This document shows positions 34,870 through 45,339 of a stretch of DNA of 64,000 nucleotides, piece by piece. This DNA is from Streptomyces sp. NRRL S-646 (GTDB lineage Bacteria; Actinomycetota; Actinomycetes; Streptomycetales; Streptomycetaceae): contig NZ_JODC01000018.1 of assembly GCF_000720765.1 (NCBI RefSeq), forward strand, positions 1 through 64,000. The letters are read 5' to 3'. Under the pieces are notes generated by a model, which saw nothing but the letters and a program-made list of their open reading frames with translations, ran no database searches and was not told the DNA's origin. Every line of letters begins with the position of its first letter. Position 1 is the stretch's first letter. A program made the translations under genes and the position numbers.

Positions 34870-35817
34870 GTGACCGGGAAGTCGAGGGGCGAGCGGCGCA
34901 CAGGACTGCTGAACGGCTTCGCCGCCTACGGGATGTGGGGCCTCGTACCCCTCTTCTGGCCCCTGCTGAAGCCCGCCGGCGCCCTTGAGATCCTCGCCCA
35001 CCGGATGGCATGGTCCCTGGTCTTCGTGGGCGCCGCGCTCGTAGTGATGCGGCGCTGGGCCTGGGCGGGCAGGCTGCTGCGGCAGCCGCGCAGACTGGGG
35101 CTCGTCGCGGTTGCCGCGGCCGTCATCACCGTCAACTGGGGCGTGTACATCTGGTCCGTCAACAGCGGCCATGTCGTCGAGGCCTCGCTCGGGTACTTCA
35201 TCAACCCGCTGGTCACCATCGCGATGGGCGTGCTGCTCCTGAAGGAGCGGCTGCGGCCCGTGCAGTGGGTGGCGGTCGGGACCGGCTTCGCGGCGGTGGT
35301 CGTGCTCACGGTGGGATACGGGCAGCCGCCGTGGATCTCGCTCACGCTCGCCTTCTCGTTCGCGACGTACGGGCTGGTGAAGAAGAAGGTCGGGCTCGGC
35401 GGGATCGAGTCGCTGGCCGCGGAGACCGCGATCCAGTTCCTGCCCGCGGTGGCTTATCTGCTGTGGCTGACCTCGCACGGCTCCTCGACGTTCGCGACGC
35501 AAGGGGTGGGGCACGGGGCGTTGCTCGCCGCGACCGGGGTGGTGACCGCGTTGCCTCTGGTCTGTTTCGGGGCGGCGGCGATTCGGGTGCCGTTGTCGAC
35601 GCTGGGGCTGCTGCAGTATCTGGCGCCGGTGTTTCAGTTTCTGCTCGGGGTTCTGTACTTCCATGAGGCGATGCCGGTGGAGCGGTGGGCCGGGTTTGCG
35701 TTGGTGTGGGTTGCCTTGTGTCTGCTGACGTGGGACGCGTTTCGCTCTGCGAGCAGGCTTGGCCGGGTTCGCGTGCCGAAGGTTGAGGCGGCGCCGTCCG
35801 CTGCGGTGGACGTCTGA
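34870..35817 (+). CDS. rarD: RarD-type EamA transporter
   Basis: A 315-residue permease with ten membrane segments. GTG 34870 is preferred to the GTG at 34843 because GAGGAGGGGG precedes it. GLLNGFAAYGMWGLVPLFWP and ILAHRMAWSLVF are the RarD N-terminal motifs; later NWGVYIWSVNSGHVVEASLG and YFINPLVTIAMGVLLLKERL are strongly conserved in the family (chloramphenicol-sensitive protein RarD). Function is export of unknown small molecules. A dispersed repeat copy follows its stop. Confidence 0.9.
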   Translation: MTGKSRGERRTGLLNGFAAYGMWGLVPLFWPLLKPAGALEILAHRMAWSLVFVGAALVVMRRWAWAGRLLRQPRRLGLVAVAAAVITVNWGVYIWSVNSGHVVEASLGYFINPLVTIAMGVLLLKERLRPVQWVAVGTGFAAVVVLTVGYGQPPWISLTLAFSFATYGLVKKKVGLGGIESLAAETAIQFLPAVAYLLWLTSHGSSTFATQGVGHGALLAATGVVTALPLVCFGAAAIRVPLSTLGLLQYLAPVFQFLLGVLYFHEAMPVERWAGFALVWVALCLLTWDAFRSASRLGRVRVPKVEAAPSAAVDV

Positions 35818-35820
35818 CTG

Positions 35821-35886
35821 GGGGCTCTGCCCCCAGGCCCCCGTATCGGCCTGAACGGCCTCGTCCTCAAACGCCGGACGGGCTGA
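35821..35886. repeat. dispersed intergenic repeat, copy B
   Basis: GGGGCTCTGCCCCC, then a GGCCTGAACGGCC segment, then TCCTCAAACGCCGGACGGGC (35864-35883). Same architecture and same distance after a stop codon as copy A (27792-27885) and copy C (52699). Confidence 0.8.
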
Positions 35887-35936
35887 GATGTGCTGACCGG
35901 CGCTGGAACAACCGGCTCGTCCGGTACAAGTGGGGC

Positions 35937-37495
<1,559 letters not shown>

Positions 37496-37508
37496 CCGTC
37501 CCGGGTCG

Positions 37509-38741
37509 TCAACCCGGCGTCTGCCGGGCCGACTTGCGGGCGCGTTCCGTGAGTCGGCCCATGCGGGCGCGGGCCGACTCCAGCCGCTCGAGGTCGTCGG
37601 CGGCGGGGCCGTCCTCGGCCGTGAGCTCGGTCCACAGACCGATCAGTTCGCGGCCGAGGTCCAGGCCCTGCTGCGGATCGCGCACGGCACGCCAGGCGGA
37701 GGCCGCGCTCTGGATGTTGCCGTAGGCCGCCTCCGCGTCCCGGGTGCGGCGGTGGATCCGGACGAGGTCGAGCGAGACCCGGAAGGCACGGGTCGGGTCG
37801 CCCGCCAAGTAGGCGATGTACGCGGTGAGTTCACGCAGCCGGAGCACTTCGGCGTGCTCCGGCCCGAGCACCGCCGACGCCTCCTCGACCGTGGTCTCGG
37901 CCAGCCCGGCCGCCGTGTCTGTCCGGCCCGCCTTCACGGCCTCGTTGATCTGCGCCATCGGCTCCGCGAGGAACGCGGGTGCGGTCGGCGGTTCGTCACC
38001 GAGGACGGCTTCGGCCACGGCGTCGAAGCCGCGGGCGGGGGTGGGCTTGGGGTCGGGGTCGAGAGCCGGGTCCGGGGGGACCAGGAGGAGGGGGCCGGTC
38101 GCCGAGCGCTTGGGCGCGGGCGCGGGCGCGGGCGCGGGCTCCTTGCGGGGGACGGGTGCGGAATCCTTGACGGGTACGGGTGCGTCCTCGGGTTCCGGGT
38201 GGTGCCGCGGGACCGCGTCCATGGGCGGGGGCGGCCCGAACTCTCCGGTCGGGGCCGCCACGGTGCCCGGGGCCCTGTCCTGGGCCGGCTGGGGCAGCGC
38301 ACGCAGCACGAACGTCGGGGAGGTCTCCCGCGCGGGCTCCGCGGGCGCCCGCAGCACATGCGTCGGCCTGTCGCCCTGGGGCGGCTGCTCGGACTGCCGG
38401 GACGGCGTGCCCTCCACCGCGCGAGCAGTCATCCCTACGGGTTCCCCGGTGAAACTGCTGGCCCCGTCCGTGTCCACCTGAAGGTGTACGACGCAGCCGA
38501 TCCGCTCGTCGTGGACGGTGGCGAGGACGGGGTGGCCGGTGGCGAGGGCGATGCGGTGGAGATGGTTCAGGACGGTCTGCTGGATCTCCTCGCCGGCGGC
38601 CGCGGTGACCGGCACACCGCCGACCCAGGCGCCGACCGCGCCGGCTTCGGGTACGCGAACGTCGATCGGTGCTCCCACGAGAGCCGTCGAGCCCTCGGCG
38701 CGCTTGTGTTCCCGCTTCTTCTCGCGGCTGAGTCGAGCCAT
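37509..38741 (-). CDS. hypothetical protein with Pro-rich linker and TPR-like end
   Basis: A 410-residue protein from ATG 38741 (MARLSREKKREHKRAEGSTA, GAGGG upstream). The first 110 residues form a compact domain (IRVPEAGAVGAWVGGVPVTA; LNHLHRIALATGHPVLATVH) shared with the regulatory segments of other Streptomyces proteins I cannot name. Residues 115-275 are a Pro-rich linker; residues 285-395 are helical and TPR-like (EAVKAGRTDTAAGLAETTVE, RAFRVSLDLVRIHRRTRDAE). It is divergent from the DUF6668-like gene across 250 bases. Function unknown. Confidence 0.8.
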   Translation of the reverse strand: MARLSREKKREHKRAEGSTALVGAPIDVRVPEAGAVGAWVGGVPVTAAAGEEIQQTVLNHLHRIALATGHPVLATVHDERIGCVVHLQVDTDGASSFTGEPVGMTARAVEGTPSRQSEQPPQGDRPTHVLRAPAEPARETSPTFVLRALPQPAQDRAPGTVAAPTGEFGPPPPMDAVPRHHPEPEDAPVPVKDSAPVPRKEPAPAPAPAPKRSATGPLLLVPPDPALDPDPKPTPARGFDAVAEAVLGDEPPTAPAFLAEPMAQINEAVKAGRTDTAAGLAETTVEEASAVLGPEHAEVLRLRELTAYIAYLAGDPTRAFRVSLDLVRIHRRTRDAEAAYGNIQSAASAWRAVRDPQQGLDLGRELIGLWTELTAEDGPAADDLERLESARARMGRLTERARKSARQTPG

Positions 38742-38991
38742 CGGTTCCCTCACTCGGATGCGTCGGGGAGTCTGCGGACAGCGCGTTCGGGTTCCATGGT
38801 GCTCCCTCCCGCCGTCGGGTTTCCGCTCCCCCGGCGTCAAGATCCGTTCGTGCACGTACGGTTGAGTCTCGCCGGTCGCTGCCGGTTCTCCGGTCACGGT
38901 GGCGTCACAGACTCGTCCCAGCAGCTCGGCCCCGTCGCGTGGTCGGCCTGCGCGGTGAGCGCCGGTGGGCATACGAGGGAGCAGAGCGGGC

Positions 38992-39501
38992 ATGCGGACG
39001 GACGTGCAGCAGGGACCGGAGATCTGGATCCGCGGCCCGGTCACCGTACCGGAGCCGGGACCGCAGCAGCCCGCCCCGTCCACCGCCACCGCCCGGCGCT
39101 ACTCCTGGGTGGGCACGCACGGCGGCGCGGGCGTGTCCACACTTGCCGCCGTCTACGGCGGTCACGACTGCGGCCGTGCCTGGCCCGGCCCCGAGGACCC
39201 GTCGTCCGTCCTGCTCGTCGCCCGTACGCATGCGTCGGGACTGGCGGCCGCCCTGCGCACCCTTGAGGTCTTCCGCCTCGGGGAGGCCCCGCCGGGACTC
39301 GACCTCGACGCCGTCGTGCTCGTCGCGGACGCGCCGGGGCGGCTGCCGCGGCCCCTCGACCGGCAGGTGCGGCTGATCGAGTCGCTCATCGACGTGTACC
39401 GCGTGCCCTGGGTGTCCGACTGGCGCCTCGGTGACCTCGGCGGGTCGCCGCCGCGCGAGACGGTGGCACTGGCCCGCCTCATGGGGGCCGCTAGGCGGTG
39501 A
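38992..39501 (+). CDS. DUF6668-like small P-loop-type protein
   Basis: A 169-residue protein. ATG 38992 has a GAGGGAGC upstream. SWVGTHGGAGVSTLAAVYGG resembles a deviant Walker A of ParA/MinD-like proteins without the usual Lys, and LDLDAVVLVADAPGRLPRPL looks like a Walker B strand. These features match DUF6668 as I recall it, which occurs with plasmid-like or secretion-linked genes. Divergent from the TPR-like gene, with which it may form a functional pair. Its 3' end overlaps the ABC permease gene (convergent) by 11 bases. Confidence 0.7.
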   Translation: MRTDVQQGPEIWIRGPVTVPEPGPQQPAPSTATARRYSWVGTHGGAGVSTLAAVYGGHDCGRAWPGPEDPSSVLLVARTHASGLAAALRTLEVFRLGEAPPGLDLDAVVLVADAPGRLPRPLDRQVRLIESLIDVYRVPWVSDWRLGDLGGSPPRETVALARLMGAARR

Positions 39502-40375
39502 TGTCCTTCGCCGTGAACCGCGCCCACGCCGCCGAGCCGAACACGGCCGCGTACAGGGCCTGGATCTCGAGGTTCTTCACCAGGTCGTCCCAGTAGACCG
39601 GGTCGCGCATCAGGTCGGCGAAGGACAGCCAGTAGTGGGAGAAGAAGTACGGCTGTATCGCGTGGAGTTGGGGTATCTGGTCGAGGATCTGGACGGTGAT
39701 CAGCAGTCCGACGGTCGTCGCCATCGCTGCGATGCCGCTGCCGGTCAGGGTGGAGACGAACAGGCCGAGTGCCGCGACGCCGATGAGGGACACGGCGACG
39801 ATCAGGGCGATGAGCAGCGCTCTGCCCAGTCCCTCGGTGAAGCTGATCTGTGTGCCGGAGATGGTCGTCAGATCGCCGAGCGGGAAGAGTATCGCCCCGA
39901 CGGTGAGCGCCGAGACGGCCACCACGAGGGTGGCGACCAGGCAGAAGGCCATCACGGTCGCGTACTTGGTGAGCAGGAGGCGGGTGCGGCCTGCGGGGGC
40001 GACCAGCAGGTAGCGGAGAGTGCCCGAGTTCGCCTCGCCGGCGATCGCGTCGCCCGCGATGACGCCGATCGCCATCGGCAGGAAGAACGGGAGCGTCGCG
40101 GCCAGCGCGGTGAACACCAGGAACAGACCGTTGTTGGTGATCTGCGAGATGAATGCCGGGCCGCCTCCGCCGCCCCGGCCGCCACCCGCGGACGAACCGT
40201 CGCTCGTCTCGATCTTGACCGCGATCCCGACCAGGATCGGCACGCCCGCCAGCACGGCAAGGAGCGCGAGGGTGCGCCAGCGCCGGAAGGTGGTGAGCAG
40301 TTCGCTGCGCAGAAGCCCGAGGGTCCACAGCAGCCGTGGAGCGCGGAGACTGCTCACTGCTTCAGCCTGCGACAT
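39491..40375 (-). CDS. ABC-2-type transporter permease
   Basis: A 294-residue permease with six membrane segments: WRTLALLAVLAGVPILVGIA, then a Gly-rich periplasmic-side stretch (SSAGGGRGGGGGPAFISQIT), and ANSGTLRYLLVAPAGRTRLL, the conserved cytoplasmic loop of ABC-2 exporters. It overlaps the upstream ATP-binding gene by 14 bases, so both are made together. Substrate unknown; the LolA-like protein gene immediately upstream suggests a cell-envelope link. Confidence 0.9.
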   Translation of the reverse strand: MSQAEAVSSLRAPRLLWTLGLLRSELLTTFRRWRTLALLAVLAGVPILVGIAVKIETSDGSSAGGGRGGGGGPAFISQITNNGLFLVFTALAATLPFFLPMAIGVIAGDAIAGEANSGTLRYLLVAPAGRTRLLLTKYATVMAFCLVATLVVAVSALTVGAILFPLGDLTTISGTQISFTEGLGRALLIALIVAVSLIGVAALGLFVSTLTGSGIAAMATTVGLLITVQILDQIPQLHAIQPYFFSHYWLSFADLMRDPVYWDDLVKNLEIQALYAAVFGSAAWARFTAKDITA

Positions 40376-41339
40376 CGAAGCCCTCCCCCGTCAGTGCCAC
40401 GAACGCGTCCTCCAGTGAGGCACGCTCCAGGCCGAACCCCCTCACGCGGACGCCTGCCGTGACCAGCGCGGCGTTCACCTCGGCGAGGTCGCGGTCCGGG
40501 GGCTCGGCGGTCACCCGGTCGTCGGTGACGACGACGTCGGCGGCGCCCTGCTCCTTCAGCACGCGGGCCGCGTCGCCGGGGTCGGGCGTGGTCACGACCA
40601 GCCGGCCGCGCACCCCCGCGGCCAGGTCGGCCACGGCGCCCTGGGTGATCAGACGGCCCTGCGCCATCACCGCGGCATGGGTGCAGACCTGCTCGATCTC
40701 GTCGAGGAGGTGGGAGGAGAGGAAGACCGTCGTGCCGTCGGAGGCCAACTCCCTTACCAGGGAACGGATTTCACGCATTCCCTGCGGGTCGAGCCCATTG
40801 GTCGGCTCGTCGAGCACGAGCAGTCTGCGGGGCTGGAGCAGCGCCGCAGCGAGGCCGAGCCGCTGCTTCATGCCCAGCGAGTACGCCTTCGCCTTCTTGC
40901 CGGCCGCCGCGGTCAGGCCCACCCGGTCCAGCGCGGCCGCGACACGGGTACGGCGGGTGCGCGGATCGGCGGTCGGGTCGGCGGCGTCGTAACGCAGCAG
41001 GTTGTCGCGGCCGGAGAGGAAGCCGTACAGGGCGGGGCCCTCGATGAGGGCGCCGACGTGCGGGAGCACGGTGCGCGAGGCTCGCGGCATGGGCCGCCCG
41101 AGTACCCGCGCCGTACCCGAGGTGGGCTCGATCAGGCCCATCAGCATGCGGATGGTGGTGGTCTTGCCCGAGCCGTTCGGACCGAGGAAGCCGAAGACGC
41201 TGCCCGTCGGGACGGTCAGGTCCAGGCCGTCGACGGCGAGTTGCCCGCCGCGGTAGCGCTTGGTGAGCCCATGGGTGGCGATCACGCTGTCACCGGGCGG
41301 CTCGCTCTGCTCCGGCTCCGTGGCGGACTCCTCGTCCAT
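40362..41339 (-). CDS. ABC transporter ATP-binding protein
   Basis: A 325-residue CcmA/DrrA-type ATPase. Walker A FLGPNGSGKTTTIRMLMGLI, signature YSLGMKQRLGLAAALLQPRR, Walker B LLVLDEPTNGLDPQGM and the H-loop FLSSHLLDEIEQ are all intact. A C-terminal regulatory domain of about 80 residues follows (VVTTPDPGDAARVLKEQGAA), typical of drug/antibiotic exporters. Partner of the overlapping permease at 39491-40375. Expression may be controlled by the inverted/direct repeat upstream (41366-41414). Confidence 0.94.
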   Translation of the reverse strand: MDEESATEPEQSEPPGDSVIATHGLTKRYRGGQLAVDGLDLTVPTGSVFGFLGPNGSGKTTTIRMLMGLIEPTSGTARVLGRPMPRASRTVLPHVGALIEGPALYGFLSGRDNLLRYDAADPTADPRTRRTRVAAALDRVGLTAAAGKKAKAYSLGMKQRLGLAAALLQPRRLLVLDEPTNGLDPQGMREIRSLVRELASDGTTVFLSSHLLDEIEQVCTHAAVMAQGRLITQGAVADLAAGVRGRLVVTTPDPGDAARVLKEQGAADVVVTDDRVTAEPPDRDLAEVNAALVTAGVRVRGFGLERASLEDAFVALTGEGFDVAG

Positions 41340-41365
41340 CGGCTCCCTCGATTCCTGCTGTACGA

Positions 41366-41414
41366 CCTTGCGCGGCGACTACGTACAGTGACTACGTACG
41401 GGCGCCGCGCAAGG
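41366..41414. promoter_or_regulatory. inverted repeat enclosing two direct repeats before the ABC operon
   Basis: Perfect 12-bp arms CCTTGCGCGGCG (41366-41377) and CGCCGCGCAAGG (41403-41414) enclose GACTACGTAC twice (41377-41386 and 41390-41399). It lies eight bases beyond the LolA-like stop and 27 bases before the ABC start, so it may be that gene's terminator, the ABC promoter operator, or both. Confidence 0.6.
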
Positions 41415-41422
41415 TTCCCGGG

Positions 41423-42670
41423 CTAGCCCGCGTTCGCCGCCTCGACCAATGCGTCCTTGCTCACCGCGCCGACGTAGACCTTGCCGTTGTCGGTGATCAG
41501 GGCGTTGATCAGGCGGGTCTTGAAGACCGTGCCCGAGCCGAACTTGCCGGAGACCTTGTCGCCGAGCGAGTCGAGGAAGCCGCCGAGGTTCCCGCCGACC
41601 TCGGAGCCGGACGGCATGCCCTTTCCGCCGGTGTCGAAGGTGGCGATGGAGTTCCAGCCCTTGCCGATGACGTTCAGACCGTCGAGTCCCTTGGCGAGGT
41701 CCTCGTCGGGCTTGCCGGGCTTGCCGTGGAACTTGCCGTCCTTGTGGTCGCCCTTCGGGCCGCCCTCGAAGTGGCCCTTCGCGTGGTCGCCCTGCTTGTC
41801 CTCGGTGACCTTCGCGCCCTTGGGCGGGGTGAAGTCGAAGGTCGAGGCGCTCGGCTTGGCGAAGCTGACCTGGGTGAAGCCGGCGTCGACCACGGCGGCG
41901 CCGCCGCTCGCCGGGGTCAGCGTGAACTTCAGCGGCAGCCCGGTCTTGGAGTCCACGGCCACGGTGATCTGACCGACCGTCGAACCGGACTGCTTCGGCT
42001 TGATGACGAGCCGGTACGCGTCACGGCCCGCGACCTGGGCGGTTCCCTCGACGGTCACCGAGGTGGTGTCGTCGACCGCCTTCAGCGCGTCCTTGGTGAG
42101 GTCCTTGGGCGTGGCGGGGACGTCTTCCTTCTGCTGCTTCTCCGCGCCTGCGGGGGCGGTCGAGTGGTAGACCTCGTTCGACTGGCTGTCGTAGCCCCAG
42201 ACGTCCTTGCCGTTGTGGATGATGCTGTACTCGGCCGCGTTCTCCAGCAGTGACAGCTTCTGCCTGTCCTGGCCGTCGGCCGCGACGCGCAGAGTGTGCG
42301 TGCCGGAGGCGAGCTCCGTGAGCTTGGAGGTCGGGTCGGCGGACGAGCCGTCGCCCGACCCTGCGGCGCCGGACGTCAGGCTGCTCTCGAGACCGCCGAG
42401 GTTCGGCAGCCCCAGATCCGTCGTGATCTTCACCGTGCCGGACATCTGCTGCACGTCCGACTTGGCGATCTTGTCGATGAGTTGCTGCGCGCTGATCTTC
42501 GGCAGGTCGGGGTCGCCGGAGTCGGCGAGCGCCGGGACGAGCCCGATGGTCGCCGCCGCCACCCCCACCACCGCGACCGGGACGACGTACCGCGCGGCCT
42601 TGCGTCGACCTGCGCGCAGGTCGTCGGCCTCCCCTGCGGTCGTGCTGTCGTCGGATTCGTACGGTGCCAT
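41423..42670 (-). CDS. LolA-like exported lipoprotein-carrier-fold protein
   Basis: A 415-residue membrane-anchored protein. ATG 42670 is preferred because GGAGG lies upstream, against the GTG at 42730. N-terminal anchor VPVAVVGVAAATIGLVPALA, then the beta-rich LolA/LppX fold (LPKISAQQLIDKIAKSDVQQ, TITVAVDSKTGLPLKFTLTP) and a Lys/Gly/Asp-rich linker KGAKVTEDKQGDHAKGHFEG. Streptomycetes lack an outer membrane, so the fold probably carries a lipid or senses envelope stress. It lies next to an ABC exporter on the same strand, suggesting related function. Confidence 0.85.
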   Translation of the reverse strand: MAPYESDDSTTAGEADDLRAGRRKAARYVVPVAVVGVAAATIGLVPALADSGDPDLPKISAQQLIDKIAKSDVQQMSGTVKITTDLGLPNLGGLESSLTSGAAGSGDGSSADPTSKLTELASGTHTLRVAADGQDRQKLSLLENAAEYSIIHNGKDVWGYDSQSNEVYHSTAPAGAEKQQKEDVPATPKDLTKDALKAVDDTTSVTVEGTAQVAGRDAYRLVIKPKQSGSTVGQITVAVDSKTGLPLKFTLTPASGGAAVVDAGFTQVSFAKPSASTFDFTPPKGAKVTEDKQGDHAKGHFEGGPKGDHKDGKFHGKPGKPDEDLAKGLDGLNVIGKGWNSIATFDTGGKGMPSGSEVGGNLGGFLDSLGDKVSGKFGSGTVFKTRLINALITDNGKVYVGAVSKDALVEAANAG

Positions 42671-42924
42671 GTGTGCGCTACCTCCGTCGTCGGCGGCGGC
42701 TTGTCCAACTCGCGTGTTTCTGTTGTCCACCCCGAGCCGCCATTCTCACCCGAATCGGTGATCAGTGGTGATTTCCGTGGTTTCCATCTCACCAAATCGG
42801 CCAGGAGGAAGCGTCAGCCCCGGGGGCCAACTCCGTGTACACCTGGGGTATGACGCGAGAGGGCGGCCCCTCCCCCGACCCGTAGGGGTCGTAGGGGGAA
42901 GACGCCGCCCGAGGTGAGCTCCCG

Positions 42925-43878
42925 TCAGTTCTGCAGGAAGACGTAGTCCGCCCGGTACGGGACTCCTGCGATCGCGCCGGGCGTGCAGGAACCGGCCGGG
43001 GCCACTCCGCCCACGGTGTGGAGCCGCAGGATCTCGGTGGTGTTCGCGAGCAGGCCGTGGTGCTTGCCGGACCGGGTGGCCTTGAGGTCGAGCTCGGGGA
43101 TGTTGCCGTCCCCGTTCGGTGTCTTGGACAGGACGGCGCCGGTCACCGCGCTTCCGTCCGGTGCGACCCACTGCGGCGTACCGGAGTTGGGCGCGACGAA
43201 GGAGTGCCGGATGCCGCCGCCGAGCAGGGCGCCGACGTCCCGCTGGGCGAAGGCGTAGCCACCGCCGGCGGCCGGCTTGCACTCGTAGATCTGCCTGCCC
43301 TTGATCACGGACGCCTGGAAGTTGTGCAGGGCGTCACGGAAGTCGAAGGCGGCGACGGTGACCTTGTGGAGCTGGCCGCGGACGGCTCCGCCGGGGAACT
43401 CGGTGGTGTGCAGGTTGGCGTAGAACGAACCGGGGTCGGACTTGAGAGCGGCGAGCAGGCCGGCGTCCTTGACCTCGACCGTGCCGGTGACGCTGTGCCG
43501 CTTGCTGTTCTTCAGCAGGTCGGTGAAGTCGACCTTGACGCCGCCGTTGGTGCCCTTGGCGCCCTGGTGGATGTGGAGCATGGTCGGTTTGCCGGTGCCG
43601 CGCCAGGTCACGGCGACGGACACCTTGTCGTCCTGCACCTTGATGAACTCGAGAGCGGCGCCGTCCTTGTCGCCGACGGCCGGACCGCCCGCCACGGGAA
43701 CCTCGTTGGCCCCCCGCAGACTGGCGGCCAGAAGGGTCCCCCCGGTGCCGCCGGACGCGGTGCCTGCGGCGGCGTGGGCCGGAATGACCGCGGCAGCGAT
43801 CCCCCCGGCGGCGGCCACCGCGGCAGCTGTGACCATCAGGCTCTTACGGCGCTTCGAGAACGTCGCGTTCTTGCCCAT
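42925..43878 (-). CDS. secreted CHRD + DUF3455-type protein
   Basis: A 317-residue exported protein. ATG 43878 gives MGKNATFSKRRKSLMVTAAA and a signal peptide ending about AHAAAG (residues 36-40). Residues 45-170 form a CHRD domain (LRGANEVPVAGGPAVGDKDG, LHIHQGAKGTNGGVKVDF, FYANLHTTEFPGGAVRGQLH); residues 180-315 resemble DUF3455 (FQASVIKGRQIYECKPAAGG). The two domains are usually separate proteins. No catalytic residues are recognised. Regulation not visible. Confidence 0.88.
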   Translation of the reverse strand: MGKNATFSKRRKSLMVTAAAVAAAGGIAAAVIPAHAAAGTASGGTGGTLLAASLRGANEVPVAGGPAVGDKDGAALEFIKVQDDKVSVAVTWRGTGKPTMLHIHQGAKGTNGGVKVDFTDLLKNSKRHSVTGTVEVKDAGLLAALKSDPGSFYANLHTTEFPGGAVRGQLHKVTVAAFDFRDALHNFQASVIKGRQIYECKPAAGGGYAFAQRDVGALLGGGIRHSFVAPNSGTPQWVAPDGSAVTGAVLSKTPNGDGNIPELDLKATRSGKHHGLLANTTEILRLHTVGGVAPAGSCTPGAIAGVPYRADYVFLQN

Positions 43879-44018
43879 GATTCTGTTTTCTCCCCGTAGA
43901 CCGGCCGACACCCCCTGCGTCGGCCTTCTGCGTATGACTACGGAAGCGATCTCAGTCTGGACTCAGTCCAGGTTCGTGACGTGCATCACATCACTTGAAG
44001 TGCAGGTCGAGCGGCAGC

Positions 44019-45029
44019 TCAGCCGGCCCGGTGCACCACGGCGTCGCACATCTCCATCAGCGCGAGCTTCGCATCGCACTCCGGCAGCGGAGCCAGCGCC
44101 GCTCGCGCTTCCTCCGCGTACCGCACCGTGTCCCTGCGCGCCTGCTCCAGCGCAGGGTGCGCCCGCAGCCCCGAGAGCGCCTCGGCGTGCCGCGCGTCGT
44201 CACTCAGGTCGGAGTCCAGCAGCTCGCACAGGGCGATGTCCTCGGCAAGACCCAGCCGCGCCGCCCGCTCCCGCAGCCGTAGCACCGGAAGCGTGGGGAC
44301 TCCCTCACGGAGGTCGGTGCCGGGCGTCTTCCCAGACTCGCGCGACTCGGAGGCGATGTCCAGTACGTCGTCCGCCAGCTGGAAGGCGACCCCCAGCCGC
44401 TCGCCGTACTGCGTCAGCACGTCCACGACCGTCTCGTCGGCGCCCGACATCATCGCGCCGAAGCGGCACGACACGGCCACCAGCGAGCCCGTCTTGCCGC
44501 CGAGCACGTCCAGGTAGTGGTCGACCGGGTCGCGTCCGTCCTGCGGACCCGCCGTCTCCAGGATCTGCCCGGTGACCAGGCGCTCGAACGCCTCGGCCTG
44601 GACCCGGACGGCCTCGGGCCCGAGGTCGGCGAGGATGTGCGAGGCGCGCGCGAACAGGAAGTCGCCGGTGAGGACCGCGACCGAGTTGCCCCAGCGGGTG
44701 TTGGCGCTGTCCACGCCGCGCCGCACGGCGGCCTCGTCCATCACGTCGTCGTGGTACAGCGTCGCCAGATGGGTCAGCTCCACCACCACGGCCGACGGCA
44801 CGACCCCCGGCGCATACGGGTCGCCGAACTGGGCGGCGAGCATCACGAGCAGCGGACGGAACCGCTTCCCGCCCGCCCGCACCAGGTGCTGGGCGGCCTC
44901 CGTGATGAAGGGCACCTCACTCTTGGTGGCTTCGAGCAAACCTTCCTCGACGGCCGCCAATCCGGCCTGGACATCGGCTTCCAGAGCCTGGTCCCGCACG
45001 CTCAGCCCGAACGGCCCGACGACGGTCAC
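44019..45029 (-). CDS. long-chain polyprenyl diphosphate synthase
   Basis: A 336-residue prenyltransferase from GTG 45029 (AGGAG upstream). Substrate motifs: GGKRFRPLLVMLAAQF (residues 53 onward), the first Asp-rich motif HDDVMD (DDVMD at 94-98), and the second LADDVLDIASESRESGKTPG. The residues before the first Asp-rich motif (LTHLATLYHDD) lack an obvious bulky block, which fits a long product. Likely makes the heptaprenyl/octaprenyl/nonaprenyl side chain of menaquinone, the quinone used by the Complex I genes in this window. Confidence 0.92.
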   Translation of the reverse strand: MTVVGPFGLSVRDQALEADVQAGLAAVEEGLLEATKSEVPFITEAAQHLVRAGGKRFRPLLVMLAAQFGDPYAPGVVPSAVVVELTHLATLYHDDVMDEAAVRRGVDSANTRWGNSVAVLTGDFLFARASHILADLGPEAVRVQAEAFERLVTGQILETAGPQDGRDPVDHYLDVLGGKTGSLVAVSCRFGAMMSGADETVVDVLTQYGERLGVAFQLADDVLDIASESRESGKTPGTDLREGVPTLPVLRLRERAARLGLAEDIALCELLDSDLSDDARHAEALSGLRAHPALEQARRDTVRYAEEARAALAPLPECDAKLALMEMCDAVVHRAG

Positions 45030-45228
45030 GAGGGGTCTCCTGTCTGCTGGTGTCTACTGGCGGTTACACGGTTTGTCGATAGGTCGCTGACATCACTCAA
45101 GTCAGCGTATCCGGTCACCTTTCGATCACCGATGCCGCCCACCCGTCCAGCCCGGGCGGTATCGGATCACGACCGGTATGTTTTTGATCAACCGATAAGA
45201 ACGGATATCTATCGACTTGTCTATCGGG

Positions 45229-45339
45229 ATGTCCGTCGACGCGCCTCTTGGCGTGTCCCTCGGTGCGCCCCTCGGCGCATCTCCTGGCGTACCCCTCGGT
45301 ACGTCCCTCGGCGCGCCCCTCGGGCGCCCGTCCCGGTGA
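45229..45339 (+). other. possible 36-codon tetrapeptide-repeat ORF
   Basis: ATG 45229 to TGA 45337 encodes MSVDAPLGVSLGAPLGASPG and onward as seven units of four residues ending in Gly. Each unit is one 12-bp DNA repeat. No convincing ribosome site precedes it, so it may be only a consequence of the DNA repeat. It lies in the 950-base gap between the polyprenyl synthase and the SLT-like gene, which also has CTATCG/CGATAG motifs (45076, 45209, 45221) and otherwise no gene I can support. Confidence 0.2.
45241..45324. repeat. 12-bp tandem repeat, seven copies
   Basis: Seven consecutive 12-base units from 45241 to 45324, consensus about GNGYCCCTCGGY. Several units differ at only two or three bases. 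It follows an AT-rich stretch that holds the likely upstream promoter of the polyprenyl synthase. Confidence 0.8.
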
